A stretch of 33,537 nucleotides of DNA from an uncultured Collinsella sp. (GTDB taxonomy: Bacteria > Actinomycetota > Coriobacteriia > Coriobacteriales > Coriobacteriaceae). A model generated the notes under the pieces. The model was not told the DNA's origin. It ran no database searches and was given only the letters and a program-made list of their open reading frames with translations. Numbering within the stretch: the stretch's first letter is position 1; each line of letters starts with the position of its first letter. The position numbers were made by a program, and so were the translations under genes. This document shows, one piece after another, positions 33,522-33,537 of the stretch. The stretch covers positions 1-33,537 of the forward strand of contig CABVAS010000003.1 in assembly GCA_902496375.1 (NCBI GenBank), in the 5' to 3' direction.

Positions 33522-33537
33522 GACACCATCAGATGCG

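Larger units (their letters stand above)
32881..33537. other. Gene-poor region upstream of arcC2
   Basis: About 650 bp with no supported gene. Its first 120 bp are AT-rich and should hold the arcC2 promoter (minus). Three dyads lie further on: CAGTCCC/GGGGACAG (33270-33291), GTTTCGCGGC-AAA-GCCGCGAAAC (33338-33360, perfect 10 bp) and GACGTCGATGGT with ACCATTGACGTC (33488-33499 and 33510-33521, 11 of 12). The plus-strand open frame at 32999 crosses these hairpins and has no domain or ribosome binding site. Confidence 0.5.

Overview
The window looks like chromosomal DNA of a high-GC anaerobic gut actinobacterium of the class Coriobacteriia, most likely Collinsella or a close relative. This is inferred from the GC-rich codon use, strong GGAGG-type ribosome binding sites, the arginine deiminase cluster, the rubrerythrin, the paired LytTR two-component systems and the many short intergenic hairpin elements. 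It was not confirmed by any search. Almost every gene is on the minus strand; the exceptions are a C39-like protein at 23446 and the arcA2-regulator pair at 29824-31720. No IS element, prophage, CRISPR array or rRNA was seen.

Layout. 1-5555 (all minus) is housekeeping: the N-terminal part of mfd (cut by the left edge), nth, an ABC exporter and rmuC. 5607-6697 is a compact two-gene module, a DUF6036-type nucleotidyltransferase followed by an HTH protein. It is translationally coupled, has a perfect inverted repeat next to its start, and resembles a toxin-antitoxin or defence pair. 6821-8311 holds two membrane proteins of unknown role. 8586-10652 looks like an oxidative-stress neighbourhood: an Rrf2 regulator, a MutY-like glycosylase without an iron-sulfur cluster, and rubrerythrin. 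Two copies of a ~170 bp hairpin element lie just 3' of the 7679 and 8586 genes. 11012-11089 is tRNA-Asp, followed on the plus map by a 37 bp perfect inverted repeat and a YfcE-type phosphodiesterase. 12064-20108 contains two similar LytS/LytR-type systems, one behind a family 2 glycosyltransferase and one ahead of a zinc-dependent phospholipase C-like protein, with an Atg22-like MFS transporter between them. 20227-23086 is a permease-amidohydrolase operon. 23446-24450 is a membrane-anchored C39-like protein.

The right third (24.6-32.9 kb) is an arginine deiminase locus with an unusual structure. A normal arcD-arcA-arcB-arcC operon runs leftwards. Divergent from it is a second arginine deiminase paralogue (arcA2) overlapping an HTH/S24-like regulator gene. 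Beyond that is a second arcC, practically identical in DNA to the first. The two arcC copies with their terminators form a direct repeat of about 1,049 bp spaced 7,205 bp apart, bracketing the rest of the locus. ArcA2 keeps the catalytic residues but has Phe in place of the active-site loop Arg. Its partner regulator has an S24 Ser but Arg at the place of the catalytic Lys. My inference is that arcA2 plus this regulator could form an amino-acid sensing or specialised branch controlling the arc genes.

The most interesting leads are the arcA2-regulator pair inside the arcC direct repeats, the DUF6036-HTH module, the repeat hairpins with a compensatory insertion, the divergent MutY-like protein, and four genes that start 20-40 nt after a terminator-like hairpin.
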